Part shown: positions 4,723 through 6,041 of the stretch, piece by piece
Position numbering within the stretch: position 1 is the first letter of the stretch
Layout of the letters: each line of letters starts with the position of its first letter
Assembly: GCA_003021335.1 (NCBI GenBank)
Contig: PXQL01000035.1
Span: 1-6,041 of the forward strand
DNA length: 6,041 nucleotides
Direction of reading: 5' to 3'
From: Halobacteriales archaeon QH_10_67_13
GTDB taxonomy: Archaea; Halobacteriota; Halobacteria; Halobacteriales; Haloarculaceae
Notes under the pieces: generated by a model
Database searches by the model: none
Told to the model about the DNA's origin: nothing
The model's input: only the letters and a program-made list of their open reading frames with translations
Position numbers and translations under genes: made by a program

Positions 4723-6024
4723 ATGACCGACTACGAGCGCGTCAAGGGCTTTCGGGAGTTTTACCCCGAAGAGATGGCCGCCCGCCGGACGGCGATCGAC
4801 ACCGTCGAGGACGCCGCGCGGCGGTACGGGTTCCGGGAGGTCGGGACCCCGCGAGTCGAGTCCGCGCGGCTGTACACCGACAAGAGCGGCGAGGACATCT
4901 TAGAGGAGCTGTACTCCTTCGAGGACAAAGCCGGGCGGCGGGTGGCGCTCACGCCGGAGCTGACGCCGACGGTCGCCCGGATGGTCGTCGCCAGACAACA
5001 GGCCCTGACCAAGCCGATCAAGTGGGTTTCGACCCGGCCGTTCTGGCGCTACGAGCAGGTCCAGCAGGGCCGGTTTCGGGAGTTCTACCAGACGAACGTC
5101 GACATCTTCGGATCGGCCGAGCCGACCGCCGACGCCGAGGTGCTCGCGGTCGCGGCCGAAGCCCTGACCGACCTCGGGGTGACCGGCGAGGACTTCGAGT
5201 TTCGGGTGTCCCACCGGGACGTACTCGGCGGGCTGCTCGGGGACTTCGAGGGCGAGGTCGACACTCGAGCGGCGATCCGGGCGATCGACAAACGCGAGAA
5301 GATCACCCCGGAGGAGTACGCGGCGCTGTTGCGGGAAGCCGGACTCTCGGACCGGCAGGTCGGCCAGCTTGACGACCTGCTGGCGACCCCCGCAGACCGA
5401 CTCGACGAGTTGATTGCCTTCGCGGACGTTGAAGAGGCCGTCGAGAACCTCGAGGCGGTACTCGCGGCGGCCGAGCGACGAGGGGTGCGGGAATACTGTA
5501 CGCTCTCGCTGACCACCGCCCGCGGGCTGGATTACTACACCGGCGTCGTGTTCGAGTGTTTCGACTCGACCGGGGAACTCAACCGGTCGGTGTTCGGCGG
5601 CGGGCGGTACGACGACCTGATCGAGTCGTTCGGCGGCCAGCCCACCCCGGCGGTGGGGGTCGCTGCCGGCAGCTCGACGATCGCGCTGCTGTGCCAGCGG
5701 GCCGGCGTCTGGCCCGAGGAACGGATCGCGACGGACTATTACGTGCTCCAGGTCGGCGAGACCGCAGAGACAGCCGGGCGGATCGCCCGCGAGCTCCGCG
5801 ATCGGGGCCACGTTGTTGAGACTGACATCGCGGGCCGGAGCTTCGGCGCCCAGCTCGAGTACGCGGATAGCATCAACGCCGAGACGGTAGTGATCGTCGG
5901 CGAGCGCGACCTCGCCGACGGACAGGTCACGCTCAAGGAGATGACCTCGGGCGAGCAAGTCCAGGTCCCGGTCGAGTCGTTCCCGGGCGAACACGACCGG
6001 CCGACCGTCGAGCAGTTCTCTTAA
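4723..6024 (+). CDS. hisS: Histidyl-tRNA synthetase
   Basis: This class II aminoacyl-tRNA synthetase charges tRNA-His with histidine in the cytoplasm. The 433-residue product is of normal length and complete. Motif 1 lies around YGFREVGTPRVE (35-46), with Pro43 as the expected invariant proline. Motif 2 runs about 104-130, with Arg109 and Glu111 in FWRYEQ, then GRFREFYQTNVDIFG. The histidine-specific HisA motif is ARGLDYYTG (267-274), with Arg268 as the catalytic arginine. FGGGRYDDL (291-299) follows. The motif 3 region, PAVGVAAGSSTIALL (309-323), lacks the arginine found as GLER in bacterial enzymes: Thr319 takes its place. An anticodon-binding domain (about 336-420, from TDYYVLQVGE to VPVESFPGE) completes the protein, including RSFGAQLEYAD and VVIVGERD. 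ATG 4723 is the family-typical start (MTDYERVKGFREFYP). It ends at TAA 6022-6024, 17 bases before the window edge. The gene has its own weak promoter and probably its own transcript. Confidence 0.97.
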   Translation: MTDYERVKGFREFYPEEMAARRTAIDTVEDAARRYGFREVGTPRVESARLYTDKSGEDILEELYSFEDKAGRRVALTPELTPTVARMVVARQQALTKPIKWVSTRPFWRYEQVQQGRFREFYQTNVDIFGSAEPTADAEVLAVAAEALTDLGVTGEDFEFRVSHRDVLGGLLGDFEGEVDTRAAIRAIDKREKITPEEYAALLREAGLSDRQVGQLDDLLATPADRLDELIAFADVEEAVENLEAVLAAAERRGVREYCTLSLTTARGLDYYTGVVFECFDSTGELNRSVFGGGRYDDLIESFGGQPTPAVGVAAGSSTIALLCQRAGVWPEERIATDYYVLQVGETAETAGRIARELRDRGHVVETDIAGRSFGAQLEYADSINAETVVIVGERDLADGQVTLKEMTSGEQVQVPVESFPGEHDRPTVEQFS

Positions 6025-6041
6025 TCGGCGGGGAGTCCGGG

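Noticed and set aside
4900..5994. A 364-codon open frame on the - strand opposite hisS
   Set aside because: It is a composition-driven shadow of the complete, well-conserved hisS gene, with no recognisable domain and no promoter.
1..6041. Mobile element, defence system, CRISPR array, tRNA or rRNA
   Set aside because: No direct-repeat arrays, terminal inverted repeats, transposase or nuclease motifs, or cloverleaf-like sequences were seen; almost all bases are explained by housekeeping-type genes.

Overview
The window is about two-thirds G+C. Its proteins are acidic and rich in Asp, Glu and Arg, and most genes have short A/T-rich promoter elements about 25 bases before the start codon, as expected for leaderless mRNAs. 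Together with clear homology to haloarchaeal HMG-CoA synthase, PDCD5, histidyl-tRNA synthetase and M32 carboxypeptidase, this points to a halophilic archaeon (class Halobacteria). The genus cannot be told from the sequence. The region looks like ordinary chromosome: no transposase, integrase, CRISPR array, tRNA, rRNA or compositional island is visible.

Layout. Positions 1-244 hold the last 80 residues of an M32 metallocarboxypeptidase. Positions 290-997 (+) encode a HTH regulator with an archaeal C-terminal domain. It lies tail to tail, with no base between the stop codons, against HMG-CoA synthase (998-2332, -). A 109-base divergent gap follows; it carries a 22-base near-perfect palindrome between hmgB and a double-winged-helix ArsR-type regulator (2442-3095, +). 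That regulator converges, with 6 bases between, on a small glycine-rich membrane protein of unknown function (3102-3587, -). A divergent 89-base gap then leads to a tight two-gene operon (+): a PDCD5-family nucleic-acid-binding protein (3677-4021) and a PP-loop ATP pyrophosphatase of unknown substrate (4025-4630). The window ends with the complete hisS gene (4723-6024, +).

How the genes fit together. hmgB makes the HMG-CoA that feeds the mevalonate route to archaeal isoprenoid lipids. It is flanked by a regulator at each end, one convergent and one divergent, so local control of lipid precursor supply is a reasonable inference but is not shown. PDCD5, the PP-loop enzyme and hisS all relate to nucleic acids or translation; the first two are almost certainly co-transcribed. 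The observations most worth following are the palindrome between hmgB and the ArsR-type gene, the PDCD5/PP-loop pairing, and the missing motif 3 arginine in histidyl-tRNA synthetase. No clearly new multi-gene system is visible.
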